A stretch of 64,000 nucleotides of DNA from Methylosinus trichosporium OB3b (GTDB lineage: Bacteria > Pseudomonadota > Alphaproteobacteria > Rhizobiales > Beijerinckiaceae). Below, in pieces: positions 8,952-16,528 of this stretch. The notes under the pieces were generated by a model. It was given only the letters and a program-made list of their open reading frames with translations. It was not told where the DNA came from and did no database searches. The stretch covers positions 2,814,001 to 2,878,000 of the forward strand of contig NZ_CP023737.1 in the NCBI RefSeq assembly GCF_002752655.1, given 5' to 3'. Both the position numbers and the translations under genes were made by a program. Position 1 is the first letter of the stretch. Each line of letters starts with the position of its first letter.

Positions 8952-9476
8952 TCATCGCTCCCCTTGCCTCACCGCTTCGGCCACCACGGCGAAGGGCAGG
9001 ATGAGCGAGCGCGGCGCATCGAGGAGACGTAGTGCCCCGTAGTTTTCGTACCATTCCGCGACCATTTCGGTCTTGGCGTCGATCAGCAGAGCCACGCCGC
9101 CGACTTGCTGCGCGACGGCCATGCAGCGTTCCGCGGCGCGCAGCAGCAGGCGGCCGCCGAGCCCCCGGCCTTGCACGCTGCGATCGACGGCCAAGCGGCC
9201 GAGCCGATACACCGGGACCTCGTAGCGACCGAGGCCGCGCGTCGCAACGGCAGGGGCGCGCGCAAATTCGATCGACGCGGGGCTCAGTGTATAGAAGCCG
9301 AGAACGCGCGTGGGGGCGTCGCGCGCCGCCGCAACGAAGCATTTCGCGCCGCCGCTTTCATGGTTTTGGCGCGCGTAGCGTTTCAAATAGGTATCGAGAT
9401 GATCCTCGCCGCAGTGGAATGCGTTGCGGTCGTGGATCTTGCCGAGCGAAACTTCTTCCCACTCCAGCGCCGTCAT
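8952..9476 (-). CDS. GNAT acetyltransferase toxin (TacT-like)
   Basis: A 174-residue GNAT protein: FHCGEDHLDTYLKRYARQN at the N-terminus, FYTLSPASIEF, the acetyl-CoA loop RLAVDRSVQGRGLGGRLL and AEWYENYG with the catalytic-type tyrosine. This is the TacT/AtaT/ItaT class of toxins, which acetylate the amino group of charged tRNAs and block translation. The ATG overlaps the upstream antitoxin stop by 4 bp (ATGA), the usual coupled arrangement. The specific tRNA target is not predictable. Confidence 0.87.
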   Translation of the reverse strand: MTALEWEEVSLGKIHDRNAFHCGEDHLDTYLKRYARQNHESGGAKCFVAAARDAPTRVLGFYTLSPASIEFARAPAVATRGLGRYEVPVYRLGRLAVDRSVQGRGLGGRLLLRAAERCMAVAQQVGGVALLIDAKTEMVAEWYENYGALRLLDAPRSLILPFAVVAEAVRQGER

Positions 9477-9748
9477 TCGAGCACGAAGCCGCCCTTCGCC
9501 GCGCGCGTCAGTCGCTCCGTGGGGGCCGGGGGGTTTTCCAAGAGGTCGAGCACGCGCAGGGAATCGCGCTCGGACAGCTTCAGCCTCTCGGACTGCGCGA
9601 TGACATCCTGCGCGCGCGGCAGCGCGGCGCGCAGGATGAAGCTGGTCAGATCGAGCCGCTCGAGCGCGGCCGCGCGCGCCAGCACAGCCTTGTCCTCCGG
9701 CTTCAGCCGCAGCTCGACCCGGCCAGTTTCGGCATGTTCGCGGGGCAT
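9473..9748 (-). CDS. DUF1778 ribbon-helix-helix antitoxin (TacA-like)
   Basis: A 91-residue protein with an N-terminal ribbon-helix-helix (RVELRLKPEDKAVLARAAAL, then TSFILRAALPRAQDVI) and a C-terminal toxin-binding tail (LSERDSLRVLDLLENPPAP). This is the DUF1778 antitoxin family, which binds its own operator and neutralises the GNAT toxin encoded next. The ATG is preceded by a palindromic operator overlapping the -10 box. Confidence 0.88.
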   Translation of the reverse strand: MPREHAETGRVELRLKPEDKAVLARAAALERLDLTSFILRAALPRAQDVIAQSERLKLSERDSLRVLDLLENPPAPTERLTRAAKGGFVLE

Positions 9749-9765
9749 GGCTCACCTCATTGCTT

Positions 9766-9794
9766 ATTATACGGATTCAATCCGTACAGAACAA
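9766..9794 (-). promoter_or_regulatory. Promoter and palindromic operator of the toxin-antitoxin operon
   Basis: Reading the minus strand, TATAAT (9771-9766) lies 17 bp after TTGTTC (9794-9789). Between and over them is an 8-bp perfect inverted repeat TACGGATT/AATCCGTA with a 1-nt centre (9770-9786). A further half-like copy (TCCGGATTGAAT) lies at about 9817-9828. This is the expected site for autorepression by the ribbon-helix-helix antitoxin. Confidence 0.6.
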
Positions 9795-9830
9795 GCGCCG
9801 CGATAAGCGTGCGTCATCCGGATTGAATGA

Positions 9831-9856
9831 ATAAAAGAGCGAGCCTTCGGGCTCGC
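9831..9856 (-). terminator. Rho-independent terminator of the secreted hydrolase gene
   Basis: On the minus strand a 7-bp GC stem (GCGAGCC / GGCTCGC, 4-nt loop) is followed by TCTTTTATT, 45 bp after the stop of the hydrolase gene. Confidence 0.8.
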
Positions 9857-9900
9857 TTTCCGCCCGACCGGGCTTCGCCGCGATTGCGCGACACTCCCCC

Positions 9901-11124
9901 TCACTTCCCGTCGAACCACTCCTTCCAGCGCGGCGTCGCCGTCGCGAATGTGCCGCGATGGCTGGTCGGGCCGGTCGACACCGCTTCGACCAGCGGGTTT
10001 CCGCGCCCCATCGCCTGCGCATAGGTCATCGCCATGCGGCCGACGCCTTGGGTAATGGCTTCGTCGGCCTCGCCGTAATAATTGCGCACGGGCGACTTGA
10101 TCACCCATCGATAGGCCTGCGTCGCGGCGATCAGCCGGCCGAAGGAGGAGGCGGCGAAATAATGCGGGTCGAAATAGGCCGGGCGGATCAATTTGCGCAG
10201 ATCGGTCGGAACCGCCGCGGGATCGATCGGCTGACGCTCATAGGCCTTTTGCGCAATGTCGTAAGAGTCCTCGGCGAACAGCGAGCGGGCGAGGCCCGGA
10301 ACGCCATAGTAGTTCTCGTAGGAGAAGGCCGAGAGGATGAAGATGCTGTTCAGCCAGACGGCGTCGTTCGGGCGCGGGTAGACGAGAAAGCCTTCCATGG
10401 CGGCGAAGAGATCGAGCGGCGCGCTGGCCGTCGCCGCCGCCGCGACGGGAACGCCGGCGCTCTCGAGCTTCTCCAGAAAGGCCATGGTGACGAAGCCGCC
10501 CTGCGACCAGCCGGAGAGGAACAGCTTTTCACTGTTCAGCTTCAGATGCTCGAGCACGCTGCGGCTGGCGACGAGCAGATCATAGCAGGCCTGCTGATGG
10601 CTCGCCTTCACCAGATAACCTTCCGGCTCCTGCGAGACGCCGAGGCCGAAGTAATCGGCGCCGATCACCGCATAGCCCTGGCCGGCGAATTGCGCGATCA
10701 TCAGCTGCGTCTCGGGCGACTCCTCGGGGAAGGAGGGGACCTCGTGGCGCCCGTAGATGGTGCCGTGCTGATAGGACAGAAGCGGCAGGCTCGTCGCTTT
10801 CGTGTCGGGCACGGCGAGCAGGCCGGAGGCGATGGTCGGCTGATTGCCCTTCTCCGGAATGACCGAGGAATAGGTGATGCGATAGAGCGACACGGCGTTG
10901 CGCGCCGGCGTGTAGCTCACCTTCACGCCGGCGAATTTCGGCGTGTCGGCGTCGAGAATATGATCGAGCCGCTTCACGTCCCAATGTGCGATGAGCTCAT
11001 AGCTCACGCCGGAGGAGAGGCGAACCGGGCCGTTGCGCGGCGCGGCTGCGCCCGGCGAGGCGAGCCCCGCCGGCAAGAGGAACAGGGAAGCGGCGAGCGC
11101 CAGGGCGCGGAGCGGGTTCGTCAT
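9901..11124 (-). CDS. Secreted alpha/beta hydrolase, secretory-lipase-like
   Basis: A 407-residue exported protein (signal peptide about residues 1-27, ending GAAA). The alpha/beta-hydrolase core shows LPLLSYQHGTIYG (oxyanion region), the nucleophile elbow GWSQGG near residue 204, and a candidate catalytic His in SHRGTF close to the C-terminus. The layout resembles the secretory lipase/LIP family and bacterial relatives with a lid insert. It probably hydrolyses esters or acylated compounds in the periplasm or outside; the substrate is unknown. It is a single gene with its own terminator. Confidence 0.75.
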   Translation of the reverse strand: MTNPLRALALAASLFLLPAGLASPGAAAPRNGPVRLSSGVSYELIAHWDVKRLDHILDADTPKFAGVKVSYTPARNAVSLYRITYSSVIPEKGNQPTIASGLLAVPDTKATSLPLLSYQHGTIYGRHEVPSFPEESPETQLMIAQFAGQGYAVIGADYFGLGVSQEPEGYLVKASHQQACYDLLVASRSVLEHLKLNSEKLFLSGWSQGGFVTMAFLEKLESAGVPVAAAATASAPLDLFAAMEGFLVYPRPNDAVWLNSIFILSAFSYENYYGVPGLARSLFAEDSYDIAQKAYERQPIDPAAVPTDLRKLIRPAYFDPHYFAASSFGRLIAATQAYRWVIKSPVRNYYGEADEAITQGVGRMAMTYAQAMGRGNPLVEAVSTGPTSHRGTFATATPRWKEWFDGK

Positions 11125-11281
11125 CGGCGGGCTTTCCAGAGCGGGCGCGGAGCGGCGCGCCAGGGTTTACGGCGTCGGCTCCGATGCTTAGCCGAGGCCC
11201 CGTAAACGAAGCTCGAATAGGTGATCCCACTTCGGCCGCATTCCCCTCCGACAACCGCTCCTTCCGTTCTCGAGGGGCCTC

Positions 11282-11854
11282 ATGACTTCGTTCCTGCCAC
11301 CGCGCATCGCCCTCGCCTTTCTCCTCGCCCTCGCCCTCGCCGCCCCCGCCGCCGCGAGCCCTTTCGATCGCGGACCGGTCGCCGATTTCATCAATCAGTT
11401 CCGCATCCAATCCATCCCGAGGCAGACGGTGGTGTGGAAGCATCCGCAATATCCCAGGGGCTCGGTGGTGGTCTCCACAAAGGAGCGGCGGCTCTATTAT
11501 GTGGTGAGCCGCAATCGGGCGGTCGAATATGGCGTCGGCGTCGGGCGCGAGGGGTTCGAATGGGCGGGGGTGAAGACCATCACCGCCAAGCGCGAATGGC
11601 CCGACTGGCGCCCGCCCGAGGCCATGCTGAAACGCCGGCCGGACTTGCCGCGCCATATGGAGGGCGGCATGGACAATCCGCTCGGGGCCCGCGCGATGTA
11701 TCTGGGGTCGAGCCAATATCGCATTCACGGCTCCAATGAGCCGGACACGATGGGCGCCGCCGTCTCCTCCGGCTGCATCCGCATGACCAACGCCGATGTG
11801 GTGGACCTCTATGATCGGGTGAAGGTCGGGACGCGGGTGTTCGTGCTGCCGTGA
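11282..11854 (+). CDS. L,D-transpeptidase (YkuD/ErfK family)
   Basis: A 190-residue exported protein: signal peptide to about residue 25 (AAPAAAS), then a YkuD domain (VVVSTKERRLYYVV ... YGVGVGREGF) with the catalytic block IHGSNEPDTMGAAVSSGCIRM, containing the essential His and Cys. Such enzymes form 3-3 cross-links in peptidoglycan or attach proteins to it. The length is typical of alphaproteobacterial single-domain enzymes. It is divergently transcribed from the hydrolase gene. Confidence 0.92.
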   Translation: MTSFLPPRIALAFLLALALAAPAAASPFDRGPVADFINQFRIQSIPRQTVVWKHPQYPRGSVVVSTKERRLYYVVSRNRAVEYGVGVGREGFEWAGVKTITAKREWPDWRPPEAMLKRRPDLPRHMEGGMDNPLGARAMYLGSSQYRIHGSNEPDTMGAAVSSGCIRMTNADVVDLYDRVKVGTRVFVLP

Positions 11855-11896
11855 GGGGCGCCTCGAAGGGCTGCGAGGCGACAAAGACTCTGCCCC

Positions 11897-11933
11897 GCGG
11901 CTCTGGATCGCTTCGCTTCGCTCGCAATGACGG
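11897..11933. repeat. Intergenic repeat, copy 1
   Basis: A 37-bp GCGGCTCTGGAT...AATGACGG unit shared with 23883-23919, differing at about two positions. It lies just after the L,D-transpeptidase gene. This is a dispersed intergenic repeat of the kind common in alphaproteobacterial genomes. Confidence 0.7.
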
Positions 11934-12016
11934 GGCTTTTTTTGAAGGCGTCGGAGCACTCGGCGCGAGCGGGGGATCGGGTGACTCCCCGTCTCGCGTC
12001 GTCGACGGTCTCCCGC

Positions 12017-12022
12017 TATAAT
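12017..12022 (+). promoter_or_regulatory. Candidate -10 box before a small lipoprotein
   Basis: A perfect TATAAT lies 29 bp before the TTG start of the small lipoprotein. No good -35 is visible at the right spacing, so support is weak. Confidence 0.3.
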
Positions 12023-12051
12023 GCCCGCGGCGGCGTCGCGGGGGGTGCGTC

Positions 12052-12177
12052 TTGCGTAAGATCCTTGTTCCGGCGGTCTTGGCCGCGGCTTTTGCGCTGC
12101 TTTCCGGCTGCGACAAATGCAGCTATGAGCTTCAGGACATCCGCCTGCCCATGCCGCCGCACGCCTGCTCGCGCTGA
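12052..12177 (+). CDS. Tiny lipoprotein, 41 residues
   Basis: The frame reads RKILVPAVLAAAFALLSGC followed by DKCSYELQDIRLPMPPHACSR. The positively charged start, hydrophobic core and LSGC lipobox make a clear type II signal peptide; the mature peptide would be only about 23 residues with three cysteines including the lipidated one. The start is a TTG preceded by GGGGG; there is no ATG in frame. It lies 34 bp before panB. Function unknown; small lipoproteins of this type can be envelope stress or metal-related. It may also be a chance frame, but the lipobox and a TATAAT upstream argue for expression. Confidence 0.45.
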   Translation: MRKILVPAVLAAAFALLSGCDKCSYELQDIRLPMPPHACSR

Positions 12178-12211
12178 CGGCGGCCCGGGCGCGCAGACGC
12201 CATGGAAGCCC

Positions 12212-13024
12212 ATGTCCAGAGCCGATGAATTCCGTCTGATGAAAGCGCGCGGCGAAAAGCTCGTCGTGCTCACCGCCTATGACGCGCCGACCGCGCGCGC
12301 CGAGGTCGAGGCCGGCGTCGACATCATCATGGTCGGCGACAGCGTCGGCACCAATGTGCTCGGCTACGCCAGCGAGCGCGAGGTGACGCTCGCCGATATG
12401 GCGCATCACATCGCCGCCGTGCGCCGCGGCGCGCCCGGCGCCTATATCATCGGCGATCTTCCCTTCGCGACCTATGAGACGGCGGGAGAGGCGCGAGAGA
12501 GCGCCGCGCGGCTCGCCGCCGCCGGCGCCGATTGCGTGAAATTCGAAGGCGCGCGGCCTCAGATCGTGCGGGCGCTGAAAGACGCGGGGCATGACGTCTG
12601 CTGCCATATCGGGCTCGAATCGCAGCATCAGGCGGGCAAGCGCCGGCAGGGCCAGACCGCCGCCGCCGCCGCGCGGCTCCTCGCCGACGCGCTGGCGCTC
12701 GATGAAGCGGGACAGGATTTCATCGTGCTGGAGCTGATCCCGCGCGAGCTTGCCGCCCGCATCACCCAAGCGCTGCGCGCGTCGACCATCGGCATCGGCG
12801 CGGGCGCGCAATGCGACGGGCAGGTGCTGGTGGTGCATGATCTCGCGGCGCTCGGAACGCGCGACTTCAAGCATAATCGCCGCTATGGCGAGATCGGCGC
12901 AGCGCTGCGCGGCGCCGTCGCCGCTTATGCCCGCGATGTGCGCGAGGGGCGCTTTCCGGCCGAGGAGCACGGCTTCTCGCTGGCGCCCGACGAGCTCGCC
13001 GCCTTCGAGAAGGGGCTCTCATGA
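12212..13024 (+). CDS. panB: 3-methyl-2-oxobutanoate hydroxymethyltransferase
   Basis: A 270-residue PanB, the first step of pantothenate synthesis (ketopantoate from alpha-ketoisovalerate and methylene-tetrahydrofolate). The motifs are LTAYDAPTARAEVEAGVDIIMVGDSVG, GDLPFATYE, DCVKFEGA, CCHIGLESQH, FIVLELIPRELAARIT and GIGAGAQCDGQVLVVHD. The ATG gives the usual PanB length and begins at SRADEFRLMKARGEKL. The stop overlaps the hemH start by 4 bp. The LES in place of the more common LTPQ region is a family variant. Confidence 0.95.
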   Translation: MSRADEFRLMKARGEKLVVLTAYDAPTARAEVEAGVDIIMVGDSVGTNVLGYASEREVTLADMAHHIAAVRRGAPGAYIIGDLPFATYETAGEARESAARLAAAGADCVKFEGARPQIVRALKDAGHDVCCHIGLESQHQAGKRRQGQTAAAAARLLADALALDEAGQDFIVLELIPRELAARITQALRASTIGIGAGAQCDGQVLVVHDLAALGTRDFKHNRRYGEIGAALRGAVAAYARDVREGRFPAEEHGFSLAPDELAAFEKGLS

Positions 13025-14007
13025 GCGATACTCCGATCGGCGCGCTGCTGGTCAATCTCGGCACGCCGCGCGGCGCCGATTATTGGTCGGTGCGGCGCTA
13101 TCTGCGCGAGTTTCTGTCGGATCGCCGCGTCGTCGATCTGCCGCCGCTGCTGTGGCGGCCGCTGCTGGAAGCGCTGGTGCTGACCTTTCGCCCGCTGCGC
13201 TCGGCGCGCGCCTATCGCTCCGTGTGGAACGAGGAGCGCGACGAAGGCCCGCTGAAGACGATCACGCGCGCGCAGGCGGAAAAACTGGCTGCACGCTTCG
13301 CCGGCGAGGGCGTCATCGTCGATTTCGCCATGCGCTACGCCGGGCCGTCGATCGGCGAGCGGCTGCGGTCCTTGTGCGCGCAGGGCTGCGAGCGCATCGT
13401 CGTGCTGCCGGCCTATCCGCAATATGCGGCCTCGACCAACGCCTCGGTCGCCGACGAAGCCTTTCGCACCCTGATGACGATGCGGGCGCAGCCGGCGCTG
13501 CGCATCGCCGCGCCCTTCTATGACGATCCCGCCTATATCGACGCGCTGGCGGCGTCGGCGCGCGCGGGACTGGCGGCGCTCGACTTCGAGCCCGAGGTTC
13601 TGGTCGCCTCGTTCCACGGGCTGCCGCAGGCGCAGATCGATCGCGGCGATCCCTATCGGCGCCATTGCGAGACGACATTCGATCTGTTGCGCGCCAAGCT
13701 CGACGTCCCGCCGGAGCGCATGCGCCTCACCTTTCAATCGCGCTTCGGCCGCGCGCAATGGACGGGGCCCTATACGACGAGCGTCGTCCAGGAGCTGGCG
13801 GCGAGCGGCGTGAAGCGCATCGCGCTGCTGACGCCGGGCTTCGTCGCCGATTGCCTCGAGACCTTGGAGGAGATCGGCATAGAGCTGCGCCATGGGTTTC
13901 TTTCGGCGGGCGGCGAGAGCTTCGCGCGGCTCGATTGTCTCAATGACAGCGAGGACGGGGTGCGCGCGCTGGAGACGATTTTGCGCCGCGAGCTGGCGGG
14001 CTGGTAG
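13021..14007 (+). CDS. hemH: Ferrochelatase
   Basis: A 328-residue HemH, which inserts ferrous iron into protoporphyrin IX at the inner membrane. It shows LLVNLGTPRGADYWSVRRYLREFLSD, the PLKTITRAQAEKL block, RYAGPSI, VLPAYPQYAASTNAS, the catalytic His in VASFHGLPQ, the LTFQSRFGRAQWTGPYT block and the glutamate-rich FVADCLETLEEIG. It is coupled to panB through an ATGA overlap. Length is normal for alphaproteobacteria. Confidence 0.95.
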   Translation: MSDTPIGALLVNLGTPRGADYWSVRRYLREFLSDRRVVDLPPLLWRPLLEALVLTFRPLRSARAYRSVWNEERDEGPLKTITRAQAEKLAARFAGEGVIVDFAMRYAGPSIGERLRSLCAQGCERIVVLPAYPQYAASTNASVADEAFRTLMTMRAQPALRIAAPFYDDPAYIDALAASARAGLAALDFEPEVLVASFHGLPQAQIDRGDPYRRHCETTFDLLRAKLDVPPERMRLTFQSRFGRAQWTGPYTTSVVQELAASGVKRIALLTPGFVADCLETLEEIGIELRHGFLSAGGESFARLDCLNDSEDGVRALETILRRELAGW

Positions 14008-14010
14008 GTT

Positions 14011-14799
14011 TCAGCCGAGCGCCGCGGCGAGGGCGCGCAGATCGCGCCAGGCGCGGCGCTTCAGCGCCGGCGTCTTCAAGAGATTGTCGAGCGATGAGGC
14101 GAGCAGCGCGCGCGGGCGGCTGGCGCCCGCGTCATAATCGAACCACTGCCCGCGCAGCTTCGCCACATCGGTCGCGCCGAGCGCGGCGCGAGCGGCGTAA
14201 TCGCCGAGGATCAGCAGGATTTTCGGGGCGGCGAGCTCCACGTGCCGGCGCAGGAACGGCTGCAGCGCCGTCACCTCGCCGGCGTTGAGCTCGCGCGCGC
14301 CGGGCGGGCGCCAGGGCGTTGCATAAGCGAGATAGGCGCTCTCGCGCTTCTGCCCGATCGCCTTCAGCATCTTGTCGAGGAGCCGCGCCTCCGCGCCGAC
14401 GAAAGCCTCGCCGGAGCGCTCGTCCTCCTCGCCGGGGGCGAAGTCGAGCACCATCAGCGGCGCGCCGGGGGCGCCGGCGGCGTAGAGGAAATGCGCCGCC
14501 GCGGCCTTCAGCTGCGCGCAGCCGTCGAAGGCCGCGAGCCGCGCGCGCAGCGTCTCGAGGTCGCCGGCGCTCTCGGCGGCCTCGCGGGCGTCGCGCGCCG
14601 CCTCGTCCGGGAACATGGGGGCGCCGCCGCGCCGCGCGGGCCCCGGCGCGGCCGCGGGCTCGCGGCGCGGCGGCGGATCGGCCGCGGGCGGCGGCGCGGC
14701 GCTCTCGGCGAAACGGTCGTGCGGCGCGTCGTCGACGGCGATGTCGACGCCGATCGCGACATACCAGTCGAGCAGCGCTGAGAGGTACTCCCTGTCCAT
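14011..14799 (-). CDS. Uracil-DNA glycosylase family 4/5 homologue with altered motifs
   Basis: A 262-residue protein with the alphaproteobacterial UDG layout: N-terminal helix MDREYLSALLDWYVAIGVD, a Pro/Ala-rich linker, AAFDGCAQLKAAAAHFLYAAG (one of the Fe-S cysteines), a core corresponding to the GEAPG block, YLAYATPWRPPG, LLILGDYAARAALG and a C-terminal KRRAWRDL. The expected GEAPG is LDFAPGEEDERSG and the expected HPxxLLR is SSLDNLLKTP, so the catalytic His is gone. It may be inactive on uracil or have another substrate. The ATG is selected at the conserved helix; the longer frame upstream has no similarity. It converges with hemH (3 bp apart). Confidence 0.72.
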   Translation of the reverse strand: MDREYLSALLDWYVAIGVDIAVDDAPHDRFAESAAPPPAADPPPRREPAAAPGPARRGGAPMFPDEAARDAREAAESAGDLETLRARLAAFDGCAQLKAAAAHFLYAAGAPGAPLMVLDFAPGEEDERSGEAFVGAEARLLDKMLKAIGQKRESAYLAYATPWRPPGARELNAGEVTALQPFLRRHVELAAPKILLILGDYAARAALGATDVAKLRGQWFDYDAGASRPRALLASSLDNLLKTPALKRRAWRDLRALAAALG

Positions 14800-14950
14800 G
14801 GCCGCGAGTGTGGCGAGGGGGCGGGCGGTGTCAAGCGGACGGGCGTCCCAATAGCGGGGCAATCGGGTGGGAGCCCATGAAGTGGGCGCCGAAGATTGCA
14901 TTTCTCCACCCGCTTTCGCATAAGGGTGCGCCCCACGGCGAGGTCCTTCC

Positions 14951-15697
14951 ATGGCGTCATCCACTCCCGCCCTGCGCGTCACGGGCCTCTCGAAATCCTA
15001 TGGCGCGACCGTGGCCGTGCATCCGGCGAGCTTCGCGCTTCGCCCGGGCTCGGTGACGGGGCTGCTCGGCGGCAATGGCGCCGGCAAGAGCACCACGATC
15101 GGCATGATCATGGGCCTCATCGCGCCCACCGCCGGCTCCATCGAGATCTTCGGGCGCGATTTCTTGCAGGATCGCTACGCTGCGCTCGGGCGCATGAATT
15201 TCGAGAGTCCTTATGTGGACATGCCGCATCGTCTCACCGTGCGGCAGAATCTCGACGTGTTCGCGCGGCTCTATGGCGTCGCCGATCCGAAGGCCAAGAT
15301 CGCCGAGCTGGCGGCGAGCCTGGCGCTCACTGAATTTCTCGATCGGCCGAGCGGACGGCTCTCCGCCGGGCAGAAGACGCGCGTCGCGCTCGCCAAGGCG
15401 CTGATCAATGATCCCGAGCTGCTGCTGCTCGACGAGCCGACCGCCTCGCTCGATCCCGACACGGCGGACTGGGTGCGCTCGCGCCTCGAGGAGCATCGAC
15501 GCAGGCGCAACTGCACGATCCTGCTCGCCTCGCACAATATGGCCGAGGTCGAGCGCCTCTGCGACCGCGTGCTGATGCTGAAAGCCGGTCGGCTCGTCGA
15601 CGACGCCGCGCCCGCGCAATTGCTCGCCCGCTATGGCCGCAACAATCTCGAAGAGGTGTTCCTCGATGTCGCGCGCGGACGGGCGGGCGCCGCATGA
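14951..15697 (+). CDS. ABC-2 exporter ATPase
   Basis: A 248-residue ATPase: Walker A GGNGAGKST near residue 38, signature LSAGQKTRVALAKAL, Walker B LLLLDEPTASLDPD and H-loop ASHNMAEVE. This is the DrrA/NatA-like class. It overlaps the next gene, an ABC-2 permease, by 4 bp, so the two form one exporter. The cargo is unknown. Confidence 0.9.
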   Translation: MASSTPALRVTGLSKSYGATVAVHPASFALRPGSVTGLLGGNGAGKSTTIGMIMGLIAPTAGSIEIFGRDFLQDRYAALGRMNFESPYVDMPHRLTVRQNLDVFARLYGVADPKAKIAELAASLALTEFLDRPSGRLSAGQKTRVALAKALINDPELLLLDEPTASLDPDTADWVRSRLEEHRRRRNCTILLASHNMAEVERLCDRVLMLKAGRLVDDAAPAQLLARYGRNNLEEVFLDVARGRAGAA

Positions 15698-16512
15698 CGA
15701 CCTTTTCCTTTCAGCGCGTCGGCGCGATGACGCTGCGCTATTCCTATCTCCTGCGCTCGTCCTATCCGCGCATGCTGGAGATGATCTATTGGCCGCTGGT
15801 GCAGATGCTCACCTGGGGCTTTCTGCAGATCTATCTCGTCGGCCGGCCCGGCGGGCTCGCCGGCGCGGAGCCTTCCGCGATCGGCGCGGGCTCGCTCGTC
15901 GGCGCGGTGCTGCTGTGGGACATTCTGCTGCGCGGCCAGCAGGGTTTTTCCTTCTCCTTCCTCGAGGAGATGTGGGCGCGCAATCTGCCCAATCTGTTCA
16001 TGAGCCCGCTGCGGCCGGCGGAGTTCGTCGCCGCCATGATGGCGATGAGCCTGATGCGGCTCTTCATCGGCATGGTTCCGGTGACGCTGCTGGCGATCTG
16101 GTTCTTCGGCTTCAATCTGTGGGCGCTCGGCCTCGCCTTCGCGGGTTTCTTCGCCATATTGATCCTGTTCGCCTGGAGCGTCGGATTGTTCGTCGCCGGC
16201 CTCCTGCTGCGCTACGGCCTCGGCGCGGAGAATCTGGTCTGGTCGCTGATGTTCGTCATCCAGCCGCTCGGCTGCGTCTATTATCCGGTCGCCGTGCTGC
16301 CCTCATGGCTGCAGCCGATCTGCTGGATGCTGCCGCCGACTTATGTGTTCGAGGGGCTGCGCGGCGTGCTCATCGATCATGCGCTGCGCGTCGATCTGAT
16401 GGCGGCGGGGCTCGCGCTCGACGCCGTTCTGTTCACGCTCGCCGCATGGTCGTTCACGCGCCTGCTGAGAAGCGCGCGCGAGGCCGGGAGCCTGCTGCAG
16501 ACGGGCGAATGA
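15694..16512 (+). CDS. ABC-2 type exporter permease
   Basis: A 272-residue membrane protein with about six hydrophobic segments (for example MIYWPLVQMLTWGFLQIYLV, AAMMAMSLMRLFIGMVPVTLL, FFAILILFAWSVGLFVAGLLL, LMFVIQPLGCVYYPVAVLPSWL) and the ABC2 motif around VWSLMFVIQPL...PPTYVFEGLRG. It is translationally coupled to the ATPase. The pair could export a lipid, polysaccharide precursor or drug; nothing nearby decides this. Confidence 0.88.
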   Translation: MTTFSFQRVGAMTLRYSYLLRSSYPRMLEMIYWPLVQMLTWGFLQIYLVGRPGGLAGAEPSAIGAGSLVGAVLLWDILLRGQQGFSFSFLEEMWARNLPNLFMSPLRPAEFVAAMMAMSLMRLFIGMVPVTLLAIWFFGFNLWALGLAFAGFFAILILFAWSVGLFVAGLLLRYGLGAENLVWSLMFVIQPLGCVYYPVAVLPSWLQPICWMLPPTYVFEGLRGVLIDHALRVDLMAAGLALDAVLFTLAAWSFTRLLRSAREAGSLLQTGE

Positions 16513-16528
16513 GCGAGGCGGCGCTGCG

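Noticed and set aside
10997..12970. A 657-codon open frame on the minus strand across L,D-transpeptidase and panB
   Set aside because: It is antisense to two well-supported genes, its translation is Arg/Ala/His-rich with no family similarity, and such frames are common in high-GC DNA.
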